Below, one piece after another: positions 46,644 through 55,743 of a stretch of DNA of 64,000 bases (positions within the stretch are counted from its first letter, which is position 1; each line of letters begins with the position of its first letter). Origin of the DNA: Singulisphaera acidiphila DSM 18658. Its GTDB lineage: Bacteria; Planctomycetota; Planctomycetia; Isosphaerales; Isosphaeraceae. Made by a program: the position numbers and the translations under genes. The DNA lies in assembly GCF_000242455.2 (NCBI RefSeq), contig NC_019892.1, positions 1,302,001 through 1,366,000 of the forward strand, given 5' to 3'. Under the pieces are notes generated by a model. The model saw nothing but the letters and a program-made list of their open reading frames with translations. It had not been told where the DNA came from and searched no databases.

Positions 46644-47932
46644 AGATCCTCCGAGGTCGACAGAGAAATTGGGGTCGGTTTGTCGTTGGGAAGCGTGAGG
46701 AAGAGGGTCAACACCGCGCTCAGCATGTAGAGGCCGGCGAAGATCCACATGACTCCCCCCACGCCCAAGGGGGTCAGAAAGACGGCCACGATCGCAGGGC
46801 CGACCCAGACGCTCGCACCGGCTCCCAGATTCAGGATCGACATCGCCGCCCCTTTGTTCTCGGGCGCAAGCGATGGCATCAAGGCGGAGAGCGGCACGTA
46901 CCCGGCCAGGGTCGCCCCGTAGAGGATCCCGGCGAGGACCGTCAACGGGTAGTTCGCCCCGAGCGCATGCGGTGTGTAGTAGAGCATAAGCGTCGTGATA
47001 GCCGAGCCGACTCCGCCGCAAAGGGCCACGGTCCGTCTCCAGCCGAACTTATCGCCGATGATCCCGAAGAGCAAGTTCCAGATGATGTTACTCAGGAAGA
47101 TCGCGCTGAGGAGGCGAAGCCACTGCCCCTCGCTGAAGCCGATCGTCTTGGTGAAATAGAGCGGCAAGAAGACGAGGAAGCCGAACTGGGGGGCCGTGTT
47201 GATCACCCGCACGATGCAGCCGATCGCGGTCTTCGGCTTGCGCCAGGCAATCGAGACGCTCGAGATCAGAGTGCTCAACGGTTTCTCATCCGGGGGCGCA
47301 AGCCGCTGTCTTCCCGTCGGCTCACGTAGCCCGATCAAGGCGATCAGACCGCCGAGGACGACGAGCCCCAGCGAGGCCCAGAGCGTTGCGTAGTGGCCGA
47401 TGATCGGAATCGAATAGCTGGCGAAGAGCGACCCGAGGGTGGGCAGCCCCCCGGTGAAGGCAAACCAGAACCAGCCGACGGCCGTCCCCAGCCGCGCCGG
47501 GGGCGTGGCTGCCGTGACCCAGACGAGGAAACCGAAGGCGAATAAGGGATAGCCGAATCCTCGCAGAGCGAAGGTTGTCAGCAAATGAAGATAACTCGCA
47601 GGCGCAACCCCGAACACGAGGAAGGCGACCTCGAAGATGATCCAGATGACCAGGCCGATCCCCATGACCTGGCGCGGTCCCCAGAGATCGGACAGAGCGC
47701 CCGAGAGCCAAGCGGCGATGGCGGCGGTCAGGCCGTAGACCGTAAAAATCAGCGCCACACGCTCTTTGGAAAGGCCTCGCTCGACCAGATAGCTTGAGAG
47801 AAAGCCCGATTCCACACCATCGCCGATCATGAAGAGTAAGAGTCCGACATAGCCCCAGAATAAGGGGGGATAAATGCCGATTTGGTCGATGAACGAGGTG
47901 CGTGTCGCGCTCGCATCTTGGGTGAGCTGCAT
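46640..47932 (-). CDS. MFS transporter, RbtT/DalT-like polyol permease
   Basis: A 430-aa, 12-segment MFS transporter. The opening IYPPLFWGYVGLLLFMIGDGVE and WLSGALSDLWGPRQV resemble the ribitol/D-arabinitol permeases RbtT and DalT, which import pentitols by proton symport. Start at 47932 has GGGAGACC upstream; a longer frame to 48115 is rejected. It lies between the GlpD-like gene (200-bp gap with a hairpin) and the kinase gene (4-bp overlap), in an operon that looks like one for a polyol. Substrate inferred from family and context only. Confidence 0.82.
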   Translation of the reverse strand: MQLTQDASATRTSFIDQIGIYPPLFWGYVGLLLFMIGDGVESGFLSSYLVERGLSKERVALIFTVYGLTAAIAAWLSGALSDLWGPRQVMGIGLVIWIIFEVAFLVFGVAPASYLHLLTTFALRGFGYPLFAFGFLVWVTAATPPARLGTAVGWFWFAFTGGLPTLGSLFASYSIPIIGHYATLWASLGLVVLGGLIALIGLREPTGRQRLAPPDEKPLSTLISSVSIAWRKPKTAIGCIVRVINTAPQFGFLVFLPLYFTKTIGFSEGQWLRLLSAIFLSNIIWNLLFGIIGDKFGWRRTVALCGGVGSAITTLMLYYTPHALGANYPLTVLAGILYGATLAGYVPLSALMPSLAPENKGAAMSILNLGAGASVWVGPAIVAVFLTPLGVGGVMWIFAGLYMLSAVLTLFLTLPNDKPTPISLSTSEDL

Positions 47933-47981
47933 TGAGGCGGTCTCCCGTTGTAATCGCTGGTCGACGGAGAGGTGACGAACG

Positions 47982-48006
47982 TGATTCTTACTGAGAGTCA
48001 GAATCA
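47982..48006. promoter_or_regulatory. Inverted repeat in the glpD-MFS gap
   Basis: TGATTCTTACT and AGTCAGAATCA are inverted arms with one mismatch around GAG. No T-run follows. It may be an internal operator or an mRNA processing structure; its TCAGAAT is also the reverse complement of ATTCTGA found at the operator before the SorC regulator. Confidence 0.5.
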
Positions 48007-48132
48007 TCCTGCCCGCGAGGTCTCTTTGAGATTGGCGGGTTTGTCGCGGCACTGAAGGGGCGACCGCCAGAGCGAACCTCTCGCGGTGGCCGGCCGCCCT
48101 TTCGGGGCTGTGCAATGCAGGAGATGACGTTT

Positions 48133-49635
48133 TTAACCTCCCGCAGCTCGATGCGGCTTGGCCGCTACGTCGAACCGAGGGGGATGATCGGCTGCATCCT
48201 GATATCGCTTGAGTTCGAGCTCGATGCGTTCCGGATTCCAGCCGAGCACTTCGGCCATCCAGTGCGCGGCCTTCTCGGCGATCTCGCCTTGGTTCGCGTG
48301 GTAGAAGTGCCAGGACGTGCGCCGCAGGAGGAGGTCGTCAAGGTGGACCACCCACTCTTGCCGACAGGTCTCCATCACCACGTTCTGCTCGACCGGCGGG
48401 GGGAGCACTCCGCTGGACGGTCCCGCCGTCAATGGTAGCTCGGCGGTCCGAGAGCGAGGCAAACGCGCGCCGAGGTGGCGGCCAACTTGATCGATCGTCT
48501 GTTCGGCCATCAGACGGTAGGTGGTGAGTTTACCGCCGGCAACGTCGAACCAGCCTGGCTCCCCCATCCTTATCTCATGATTTCGCGAAACATCCGAGGG
48601 CGCCCCTTCTTTTTCATGTCGGGGAGCAACCAGCGGACGCACTCCGGCCCAGGTTGAGATCACGTCGTCGACCGTGATCCGGGCCGCGGGGAAGGCGCGG
48701 TTGACGACGCCGAGAATGTAGTCGATGTCCTCGGCGTCGGTGCGGACCGCGGCCGGGTCTCCCTGGTACTCGGTGTCGGTCGTGCCCAGGATGATTCGTT
48801 CGCCCCACGGGATCACGAACAGGATCCGATCCCCTTCAGGGAGGACGACCGCTTCCGAGACGGGCAGGCGCGCGTGGTCGATGACCACGTGGACCCCCTT
48901 GGTGAGCCGGAGTCGCACCGTGCTGTGCGGGATCTTGGCTGACCACGCGCCGGCGGCGTTGACGACCGCTCGGGCCTGGACCTCGACAGTGTTCCCCTCA
49001 AGCTGGTCGCGCACCGTGCAGGTCCAGGTGCCGTTCGTCGCGGTGCCGGAAACGAACGAGGTGTAGTTCCGTAACGAGGCGCCGGCCGCCTCGGCCGAGC
49101 GGAGCGTGTCGATCACGAGTCGCGCGTCGTTGGTGAGCGCATCGTAGTGCGACGTGCCCCCCTTCAGCCCCTCGCGGCGGAGGCCGGGCAAGTGCTTCAG
49201 GAGCTCAGTCGGCCGGTAAGTCCGGGACTTGCCCAGGTTGTTCCCGCCACAGAGCAGGTCGTAGACCTTGACGCCGATGGAGAGCATCCAGAGTGGCCAG
49301 CCTGCCCCTTTCCAGACCGGGAAGAGAAAGGGCAAGGGTTGGCAGAGATGTGCGGCGATCTTGCTCAGCCGCATCTTCTCGAGGCTCGCCTCGCGGACCA
49401 GGCCGATCCGGCCTTGAGCCAGGTATCGCAGGCCGCCGTGAAGGAGCCGGGACGACCGGCTGCTGGTCCCCGACGCGAAGTCGGCCTGTTCCACCAAGAG
49501 GGTTCGCAAGCCCCGCAGCGCGGCGTCTCGGGCAATGCCCGAACCGACGATGCCGCCGCCGATAATCAGCACGTCAAAGGGCTCATTCGCCAGGACTTTC
49601 ATCTGTTCGTTTCGAGAGATTCCACTCGGATTCAT
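48133..49635 (-). CDS. Glycerol-3-phosphate dehydrogenase-like FAD oxidase
   Basis: A 500-aa FAD-dependent enzyme of the GlpD family. FAD binding is at DVLIIGGGIVGSGIARDA; SRSSRLLHGGLRYL and GGKLTTYRLMAEQT are further GlpD hallmarks. GlpD oxidises sn-glycerol-3-phosphate to dihydroxyacetone phosphate and passes electrons to quinone; EryB of the erythritol pathway belongs to the same family, so another polyol phosphate is possible. Its start overlaps the HAD phosphatase stop (ATGA). It lies in the middle of the six-gene operon. Confidence 0.88.
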   Translation of the reverse strand: MNPSGISRNEQMKVLANEPFDVLIIGGGIVGSGIARDAALRGLRTLLVEQADFASGTSSRSSRLLHGGLRYLAQGRIGLVREASLEKMRLSKIAAHLCQPLPFLFPVWKGAGWPLWMLSIGVKVYDLLCGGNNLGKSRTYRPTELLKHLPGLRREGLKGGTSHYDALTNDARLVIDTLRSAEAAGASLRNYTSFVSGTATNGTWTCTVRDQLEGNTVEVQARAVVNAAGAWSAKIPHSTVRLRLTKGVHVVIDHARLPVSEAVVLPEGDRILFVIPWGERIILGTTDTEYQGDPAAVRTDAEDIDYILGVVNRAFPAARITVDDVISTWAGVRPLVAPRHEKEGAPSDVSRNHEIRMGEPGWFDVAGGKLTTYRLMAEQTIDQVGRHLGARLPRSRTAELPLTAGPSSGVLPPPVEQNVVMETCRQEWVVHLDDLLLRRTSWHFYHANQGEIAEKAAHWMAEVLGWNPERIELELKRYQDAADHPPRFDVAAKPHRAAGG

Positions 49636-50450
49636 GGTCGAGCCCCCACCGTTCGGGCGTTTTCGAGGATTTCCCCGAGCTCACCCACGTCGGCGACGAT
49701 CAGCTCAGGCGGCTGCTCGAGGGTGGCGGCGTCCGCTTTCGTGGCCTCGCCGCTCAGGACCAGGACCCCCGGCACGGCCGCTCGCCGCGCCATTGCGATG
49801 TCCGTATAGATCCGGTCTCCGACCATCGCAACCTCGTCTTTGGCCAGGCCGAGCCGGTTGCAAAGATCGAGGAGGATCGACGGGTCGGGTTTGCCCAGAA
49901 CGACGGGCTGCCGGCCCGTGGCCGCTGTCAGGCAGGCACAGAGGGCGCCGCAGTCCACGAGGATCGTCGGTTGGTCGGTGGGACAGATCAGGTCGGGATG
50001 CGTGGCCAGGAACGGCCGCCCCTCGCCGATCCAGTAGGCCGCGCGGCAGAGCCGCTCATAGTCGAGGGTCGTGTCAAAGCCGACGACCACGGCCCCAGGG
50101 GCATCCCAACCGACCGTGAACCCCGCCTCTTCGAACTGCTGGCAGAGTGAGGGGGTACCGAGCACGGCGATCGACGTCACCTGGGGCAATTGCTTGCGCA
50201 GGTAGGTGATGGTCGTATCGGCAGGCGTGGCGACCTGGGATTCTTGCGCGTCGATCCCGAGCTTTTGAAGTTTCGTCACGTAGTCGGATTTGCTGCGCGA
50301 CGTGTTATTGGTCAGGAACGTGTGGCCGATTCCGAGCCTGGCGAGCCTGGCGAGGAACGGGATCGTCACCTCGAACAGGCGGTCGCCTCGATAGAGGGTG
50401 CCGTCTAGGTCGAGCACGACGTGCCGGATTCGGGTCAGGTCCAACGTCAT
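49632..50450 (-). CDS. HAD-IIA phosphatase (AraL/NagD-like)
   Basis: A 272-aa phosphatase of the HAD-IIA subfamily. Motif I is VVLDLDGT with D14 and D16; FLTNNTS is motif II, LGKPDPS carries the motif III Lys, and VGDRIYTDI is motif IV. AraL of the Bacillus ara operon, NagD and phosphoglycolate phosphatases belong here; they act on various sugar or glycerol phosphates. The start at 50450 overlaps the AraM stop (ATGA); a longer frame to 50486 is rejected. Its place between AraM and GlpD suggests removal of a phosphate from a side product or from glycerol-1-phosphate. Confidence 0.87.
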   Translation of the reverse strand: MTLDLTRIRHVVLDLDGTLYRGDRLFEVTIPFLARLARLGIGHTFLTNNTSRSKSDYVTKLQKLGIDAQESQVATPADTTITYLRKQLPQVTSIAVLGTPSLCQQFEEAGFTVGWDAPGAVVVGFDTTLDYERLCRAAYWIGEGRPFLATHPDLICPTDQPTILVDCGALCACLTAATGRQPVVLGKPDPSILLDLCNRLGLAKDEVAMVGDRIYTDIAMARRAAVPGVLVLSGEATKADAATLEQPPELIVADVGELGEILENARTVGARP

Positions 50451-51826
50451 TTGCGGTTCTCCGTGGCCGAGGCTGAGATGGGCCATGGCCCCCGCGCGCT
50501 GAACAGGTGCTCGACGGCCGAGTCCATGATCCCGGCCCGCTGCGCGAAGTCGAGCACGGTGAACCGCCGCCTGATGTAATAGGCCTGCTCGTAGCTGAGC
50601 CGGAGCCGGGCGCGGCTGATCCCGATCTGCTCCGGCTCGTGCGGGCAGCCGGCGTCGCGAAGCGCCTCACGCACCTTCTGGAACGGTGTCAAGTGGCGCA
50701 CCAGCTTCGACCGGAGCTCCGGCCAGCCATCGCGCAGTCGCGTGAGTTGGGCGCGAAGTTCGTCGAGGCTCGGCGTCTTGGCACGCGTCTCCTCCTTTGC
50801 CTTGTCCGCCAGCTCGCCCGCGCCGAAGATGGCGACGATCCGTCGTTCGACCTGCCGGGGCGACAGCCAACTCGCAATCGCGGCCTCGACGTCGAGCCGG
50901 CCCAGGTCCCTGCGGAGCAAGGCTTCGTAAAAGGCCAAGGTTGCCAGCGTTCCGATCCCGACCTTGAAGCCGTGTGACGGGGCGGTCCCTTGGTGGGTGT
51001 GGTGCTGCATGTCCCAGAGGTGGCTGAACTGGTGCTCGGCCCCCGAGGCCGGGCGGCTCGTTTGGGCGGCCTGCATCGCGAATCCGCTCATCATGAGGCC
51101 GTTGACCAGCCGACGCAGGCTGGCCGGCTCGTTGCGTGCGATTCCGGCCGGCGAGTCGACCCAGGCGCGGAGCCTGTTCTGAACGGTCGCCCAGACCGAG
51201 GGGTCGATCGGCTCGACCCCGGCGGCTTCGGCCACGATCCAGTCGGCCCCGGCGACCTCCTTGGCCAGCAGGTCGGCGTAGCCCGAGGCGTTCATTCCAC
51301 GTGGAGCGCGGGCGATCACGTCGAGGTCGGCGAGCACCCCTTTCGGGGCCGGGCAGTCGAACGTCTGCTTGGACCCATAGTGGGTGATCGAGGCCCCATA
51401 GGCCGTGTAGCCGTCCATTGAGGCGGCGGTCGCCACGGCCAGGTAGGGCCTGCCCAGGCGGTGCGCGACCAGCTTGGTCAGGTCGTTGATCGTCCCCGAG
51501 CCCACGGCGATCGGAATGCCTTGTACCCCTTCGAGGGCTTTCTGTAGCTCCTTGACGCACGGGGTCTCGGCGTAGACGTGCGGGCCGAAGATGAACGGTT
51601 TGCTCAGTTCGTGTCCGGCGATCCGGAAACTCTCCTGAACCTCGCGGCCGGCCGCCACAAAGGTCTTTTGGTCCGCCACGATCAGGGCCGGCGTTGTCCC
51701 GAACAGCGAGGCGAAGATCTCGGCCGTTTTGTGCCGGACACCTGCCTCCACCGCGAGAAAGCGGGTGTCACGAGCGGCCTGCAAGGCCCCTTCCAGGAGC
51801 GGCTCTTCTTCTACGGATAGGCTCAT
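50447..51826 (-). CDS. araM: sn-Glycerol-1-phosphate dehydrogenase (AraM-like)
   Basis: A 459-aa metal-dependent dehydrogenase of the AraM/EgsA family, which reduces dihydroxyacetone phosphate to sn-glycerol-1-phosphate. VGSGTINDLTKLVAHRLG binds NAD(P); ATAASMDGYTAYGAS and FSHLWDMQHHTHQG with HGFKVGIG carry the metal-binding Asp and His. The protein is longer than the about 390-aa Bacillus enzyme because of an extended C-terminal helical part. The start overlaps the SorC regulator stop by 4 bp (ATGA). Next to it is a HAD-IIA phosphatase, just as araL and araM are neighbours in the B. subtilis ara operon. Confidence 0.87.
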   Translation of the reverse strand: MSLSVEEEPLLEGALQAARDTRFLAVEAGVRHKTAEIFASLFGTTPALIVADQKTFVAAGREVQESFRIAGHELSKPFIFGPHVYAETPCVKELQKALEGVQGIPIAVGSGTINDLTKLVAHRLGRPYLAVATAASMDGYTAYGASITHYGSKQTFDCPAPKGVLADLDVIARAPRGMNASGYADLLAKEVAGADWIVAEAAGVEPIDPSVWATVQNRLRAWVDSPAGIARNEPASLRRLVNGLMMSGFAMQAAQTSRPASGAEHQFSHLWDMQHHTHQGTAPSHGFKVGIGTLATLAFYEALLRRDLGRLDVEAAIASWLSPRQVERRIVAIFGAGELADKAKEETRAKTPSLDELRAQLTRLRDGWPELRSKLVRHLTPFQKVREALRDAGCPHEPEQIGISRARLRLSYEQAYYIRRRFTVLDFAQRAGIMDSAVEHLFSARGPWPISASATENRK

Positions 51827-52776
51827 CGAGTTTCCTTAAGCAAGGCGGATGCCCCCCCCTCATTGATGACGAGGGCGTTGAGCAGCCCTCCTTCGATCGC
51901 GGCAAGGACCGCTTGGGTGCGATCCGCGCCGGCGACGACACCGACTTTCCGAGGGATCCGCCGCAGTTCATTCAGACTCAGGCTGACGACCCGTTGCTGA
52001 AACGGGCTGGCACATTCATTGCCATGGGCATCGTAAAAGCGACCCAGGATCTCGCCCACCGCGCCTGCCGCTTGGAGGGTCGCGAGATCGGAAGGCCCAA
52101 GTACATTTCGTTCCAAGAACACCGAGTTCGCCAACGTTCCGACCCCGACGAGGGCGAGATCCGCCTGGCCGAGCTGGTTCATGACCCCTTGAATTTGCTC
52201 GAGCCCGAAGAACCGGCGGCAGGTCTCCGGATCAGGGAGGATGGCCGGGGTGCTCAAGGTCAGGAATGTGCCCCCCCACCGTCGGGCCATCAGCCGGCCC
52301 AGCTCCACGGCGTCATAGAGCCCGGGACTCGAGTCGATGTTTCCCATCGCCTGGATCAAGGCAAGCTCGTGCTTTGGCTGGGACGGCTTCATCTGGTCCA
52401 CCAGGGCCTGCATCGTCCGTCCCCCGGCCACCGCGACCCGACTTGCCGCCTCGATCCAACCCGCGATCACGGGCGCTGCGAAATAGCCGATCGTCTGGCG
52501 CAGATCCTCGGCCCGAAGCCCGCCGACGGTCCGAATCACAACCGCTTCCAGGCCGAGCCGGCGTCCCAGCTCTTCTTCCATATCGCCATTGCGCGAGTCG
52601 TATTCGGGGACCGTGATTCGCACCAATCCCCGCTCACGAGCCATCGCGAGCATCCGCGAGACCTTCGACTGGGACACGTTCACGAGCTTCCCAATCTGCG
52701 CTTGGGGAAGCCCGTCCAGGAAGTAAAGCCTGGCGGCCAAAATCAACTGCTCGTCGTTGTAAATTGATGTCGTCAT
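51823..52776 (-). CDS. SorC-family sugar-binding transcriptional regulator
   Basis: A 317-aa regulator with an N-terminal helix-turn-helix (GLPQAQIGKLVNVSQSKVSRML at about 24-45) and a C-terminal sugar-phosphate-binding domain (VAVAGGRTMQALVDQM, DLALVGVGTL, VGVVAGADRTQAVLAA). The family includes DeoR-like SorC and EryD, which sense a phosphorylated sugar. It opens the six-gene operon and is overlapped by araM; two palindromes just upstream of its start are candidate operators, implying autoregulation and control of the operon. Confidence 0.9.
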   Translation of the reverse strand: MTTSIYNDEQLILAARLYFLDGLPQAQIGKLVNVSQSKVSRMLAMARERGLVRITVPEYDSRNGDMEEELGRRLGLEAVVIRTVGGLRAEDLRQTIGYFAAPVIAGWIEAASRVAVAGGRTMQALVDQMKPSQPKHELALIQAMGNIDSSPGLYDAVELGRLMARRWGGTFLTLSTPAILPDPETCRRFFGLEQIQGVMNQLGQADLALVGVGTLANSVFLERNVLGPSDLATLQAAGAVGEILGRFYDAHGNECASPFQQRVVSLSLNELRRIPRKVGVVAGADRTQAVLAAIEGGLLNALVINEGGASALLKETR

Positions 52777-52779
52777 AGT

Positions 52780-52807
52780 GAATAATTATTCTGAATGTGT
52801 ATTCAGA
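52780..52807. promoter_or_regulatory. Double palindromic operator of SorC regulator
   Basis: GAATAATTATTC (52780-52791) is a perfect 12-bp palindrome; it overlaps TCTGAAT-GTGT-ATTCAGA (52790-52807), an inverted repeat with 7-bp arms. Both lie 4-31 bp upstream of the regulator start, where an autoregulatory operator is expected. Confidence 0.65.
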
Positions 52808-52882
52808 CTGTAACTCAGAGCAGTCACGTGGTCAAGGTAGAGGTTTTCGGTGAGCGTTATTGATTCGGGGGCGAGCTGAGCT

Positions 52883-53473
52883 ATGGTCAGTCCGTTTCGG
52901 TATTACGTGCTGCACAAGCCGTTCGACGTGTTGACCCAGTTCACGGATCAAGCGGGCCGGGTCACGCTCAAGGATTTCTTTCCGCAACCGGGGGTCTACC
53001 CGGTGGGCCGGCTGGACCGGGACAGCGAGGGACTTCTGCTCCTGACCGACGATGGGCCGCTGGCCCATCGACTGACCGACCCGAGGTTCGAACATCCGAG
53101 GACTTACCTGGCGCAGGTTGAGCGGATCCCCGACGACTCGGCCTTGGAGCCGTTGCGGCGCGGGCTCGTTCTCAAGGACGGGCGGACTCGCCCCGCCGAA
53201 GCGGAACTGCTGACGGAGCCCCCTGCTCTACCGGAACGCTCCGTGCCGATCCGGTTCCGCAAGAATGTCCCGACCGCCTGGATCCGGTTGGTGCTTCGCG
53301 AGGGGCGGAACCGGCAAGTCCGTCGGATGACGGCGGCGATTGGCTATCCCACCCTCCGCTTGGTCCGCGTGGCGATCGGCCCGGTGCTCCTGGGGGACCT
53401 CGCCCCCGGCGCCTGGCGCGAGCTCACTCCCCACGAGCGCAACGCCTTGCGTATTCGAGGCGCGATTCGCTAG
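52883..53473 (+). CDS. rluE: Pseudouridine synthase, RluE-like
   Basis: A 196-aa enzyme of the RsuA/RluE branch that makes pseudouridine in r[17 protein letters not shown] at 42-55 carries catalytic Asp45; RTYLAQVE and [27 protein letters not shown] are the other family motifs. There is no S4 domain, which fits RluE (23S U2457). It is divergent from the SorC operon and followed by the Uma2 gene after 140 bp. Confidence 0.9.
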   Translation: MVSPFRYYVLHKPFDVLTQFTDQAGRVTLKDFFPQPGVYPVGRLDRDSEGLLLLTDDGPLAHRLTDPRFEHPRTYLAQVERIPDDSALEPLRRGLVLKDGRTRPAEAELLTEPPALPERSVPIRFRKNVPTAWIRLVLREGRNRQVRRMTAAIGYPTLRLVRVAIGPVLLGDLAPGAWRELTPHERNALRIRGAIR

Positions 53474-53614
53474 AGGTTCGCCCAAAGATCGGCTAAACTG
53501 GAGTACACTGAAACAATGAGGCGGCCCGTCGATTCGCCGGAACGTCTTGTGTTTTCCGGCCTTGATAGAGTGGGCATGGCCCGCCAGGTCTTCTCTTCGG
53601 GTAGAGGAGCAGCG

Positions 53615-54220
53615 ATGAGCAGCGTATCCCGCATCCAAAGATCGCTCACGCTGGAGGAATTCCTTGCCCTCCCCGAAGAGGAACCATCGCTCGAGTTCAT
53701 CAATGGTCGAATCGAGGCCAAGGTGTCGCCGCAGCAGAAGCATAGCGTGATCCAAGTCAGGCTTGGCGACAGCCTCAACAGGTACGCTGAACCGGCAGAG
53801 AAAGGGTTTGCCTTCTCCGAACTTCGGTGCACGTTTGCGGGGCGTTCGATCGTGCCCGATATTGTTTTCCTTTTGGTGTCGCACATCTGCACCGATGCTC
53901 AGGGCGAAATCCTCAACGAGGCCTTCCTCGTTCCTGATATTCACATCGAAATCATCTCTCCTGATCAGTCGGCCAAGAGTGCACGTGAGAAGCTTGTCCA
54001 CTCTACCGAGAATGGTTGTTCGCTCGGCTGGTTAATCGATCCCGAGAAGAAGCGGGTGGAAGTTTACCGCCCGAGCCAACCGGCTGAGAGCCTGGCTTTC
54101 GATGGCGTCTTGGACGGTGAGCCGGTCCTTCCCGGCTATCGGTTGCCGGTTGCCACCGTTTTCGGCTGGCTCAGATTCCCGAGGCCGGAACGTCCGACAA
54201 CGGGAGCCGACCCCGCATGA
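53615..54220 (+). CDS. Uma2 family PD-(D/E)XK endonuclease
   Basis: A 201-aa Uma2/DUF820 protein with a restriction-like fold. It shows LTLEEFLALPEEEPSLEFINGRI, then IVPDIVF (D82), IHIEIISP (E112) and Lys126, the usual catalytic set. GAGGAGC precedes the ATG at 53615. The stop overlaps the XPB start (ATGA), so translation is coupled. Uma2 genes are numerous in planctomycetes and cyanobacteria, with no settled role; direct coupling to a helicase is not typical and hints at a DNA-repair or defence function here. Confidence 0.85.
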   Translation: MSSVSRIQRSLTLEEFLALPEEEPSLEFINGRIEAKVSPQQKHSVIQVRLGDSLNRYAEPAEKGFAFSELRCTFAGRSIVPDIVFLLVSHICTDAQGEILNEAFLVPDIHIEIISPDQSAKSAREKLVHSTENGCSLGWLIDPEKKRVEVYRPSQPAESLAFDGVLDGEPVLPGYRLPVATVFGWLRFPRPERPTTGADPA

Positions 54221-55632
54221 GTCAGGCCGATGTGCCCAGCGCCGAGACCAAGTCGTACCTGCGGCTCTCCTATGACGAGGGAACTCTGCTGATCGAAGGT
54301 CTGCCCGAGGGGGAAACTCGCGGCCTGCCTCGCGTCGAGTTCGACCACCGCACCCGGCAGCTCCGTGCCGAGGCGATGCACTACCGCGAGATCATGGAGT
54401 ACTTGATCGCGGAGAAGATCCCCTATGTCGACGACGCCCGCGACTATAAGTTGACCCCGTGGCCGCTCCGGATCACCAAGGAAGCCTTCCCCCACCAGTC
54501 GGAGGGGGTGAAGGCCTGGTGGGATGGGGGACGGCTGGGGAGAGGGGTCATCGTCCTCCCGACCGGCACCGGCAAAACGCACGTGGCCAACCTCGCCATC
54601 GAAATCGCGAAGCGCCCGGCCCTGGTCGTCACGCCGACGATCGACCTGATGAATCAGTGGTACGACGAGCTCACGATGGCCTTTGCCACCGAGGTCGGCC
54701 TGCTGGGCGGCGGATACAACGACATCAAGCCGTTGACGGTGACGACCTACGACTCGGCCTACATCAACATGGCGCGGATCGGGAACAAGTTCGGGCTGAT
54801 CGTCTTCGACGAGTGCCACCACTTGCCCGGCCCGACCTACGGGATGGCGGCGATTGCCTCAATGGCTCCCTGGCGCCTCGGGCTGACCGCAACCCCGGAA
54901 CGTGCCGACAATGCGCACACGCAGCTCGACTACCTGATCGGTCCGATCGTCTATCGTCGCGAAATTACCCAGTTGCGCGGGCAGTACCTGGCCGACTACC
55001 GGGTCGAGACCGTGTACGTGAACCTGTCCGACGCGGAGCGGAACGAGTACGAGAGCTGCCGCGAGGTCTATCGAGGGTTCCTCCAGGATAATGGGATCGA
55101 CATGCGTCGACCGAATGCCTGGGGTCAGTTCCTCTTCGTGGCGCATCGCTCGAGTGAAGGGCGGCAGGCCTACCTTGCCTACCGCCGTCAGCGTGACCTG
55201 GCGCTGGCCGCTCCCGCCAAGCTTGAACTTTTGGGACGCCTGCTCGATCGCCATAATGGTGATCGAGTTATTATTTTTACGCACGATAATGCAACGGTTT
55301 ACAAGATCGCTCGGCAGTTCCTGGTTCCGGTCATCACCCACCAGACCAAGACCAAGGAGCGCCGTGACATCCTCCTCCAGTTCAACGCAGGCACCTACCC
55401 GATCGTGGCGACCTCGCGCGTCCTCAACGAAGGGGTGAACGTCCCCGAGGCGAGCGTGGCCATCATCCTGTCGGGTTCGGGCTCGGTCCGTGAGCACGTT
55501 CAGCGCCTCGGTCGTATCCTCCGGAAGTCGGGCGACAAGGAAGCCCTCCTCTACGAAGTCATCAGCCGGGGAACCTCCGAAGAATTTACCTCCAATCGTC
55601 GTCGCCAGCACAGCGCCTACGGCGGTGATTGA
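54217..55632 (+). CDS. XPB/Rad25-like DEAD-box helicase
   Basis: A 471-aa superfamily 2 helicase. Walker A is LPTGTGKTH (PTGTGKT at 115-121), the DEAD-box reads DECH (198-201), then LTATPER and the C-terminal helicase half with VIIFTHDN and VQRLGRILRKSG. The N-terminal region before the motor is about 90 residues. Bacterial XPB helicases work with Bax1 nuclease, as in archaea, to open and cut damaged DNA. It is coupled to Uma2 upstream and is followed after 111 bp by the Bax1 gene. Confidence 0.9.
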   Translation: MSQADVPSAETKSYLRLSYDEGTLLIEGLPEGETRGLPRVEFDHRTRQLRAEAMHYREIMEYLIAEKIPYVDDARDYKLTPWPLRITKEAFPHQSEGVKAWWDGGRLGRGVIVLPTGTGKTHVANLAIEIAKRPALVVTPTIDLMNQWYDELTMAFATEVGLLGGGYNDIKPLTVTTYDSAYINMARIGNKFGLIVFDECHHLPGPTYGMAAIASMAPWRLGLTATPERADNAHTQLDYLIGPIVYRREITQLRGQYLADYRVETVYVNLSDAERNEYESCREVYRGFLQDNGIDMRRPNAWGQFLFVAHRSSEGRQAYLAYRRQRDLALAAPAKLELLGRLLDRHNGDRVIIFTHDNATVYKIARQFLVPVITHQTKTKERRDILLQFNAGTYPIVATSRVLNEGVNVPEASVAIILSGSGSVREHVQRLGRILRKSGDKEALLYEVISRGTSEEFTSNRRRQHSAYGGD

Positions 55633-55743
55633 CGTTTCAAATTGAATCCGTAAGGCATATGTGATTTCCTCAACGGGTGGGGCGTGCCCCCTAGCGGCGA
55701 GAATCACAACGAGTCCAGAGCGGCGGGGAGTGTCCAACGGATC

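Noticed and set aside
46644..47021. N-terminal extension of the kinase into the MFS gene
   Set aside because: It would overlap the MFS gene in another frame; the GTG at 46643 has GGAGG and gives the normal FGGY start.
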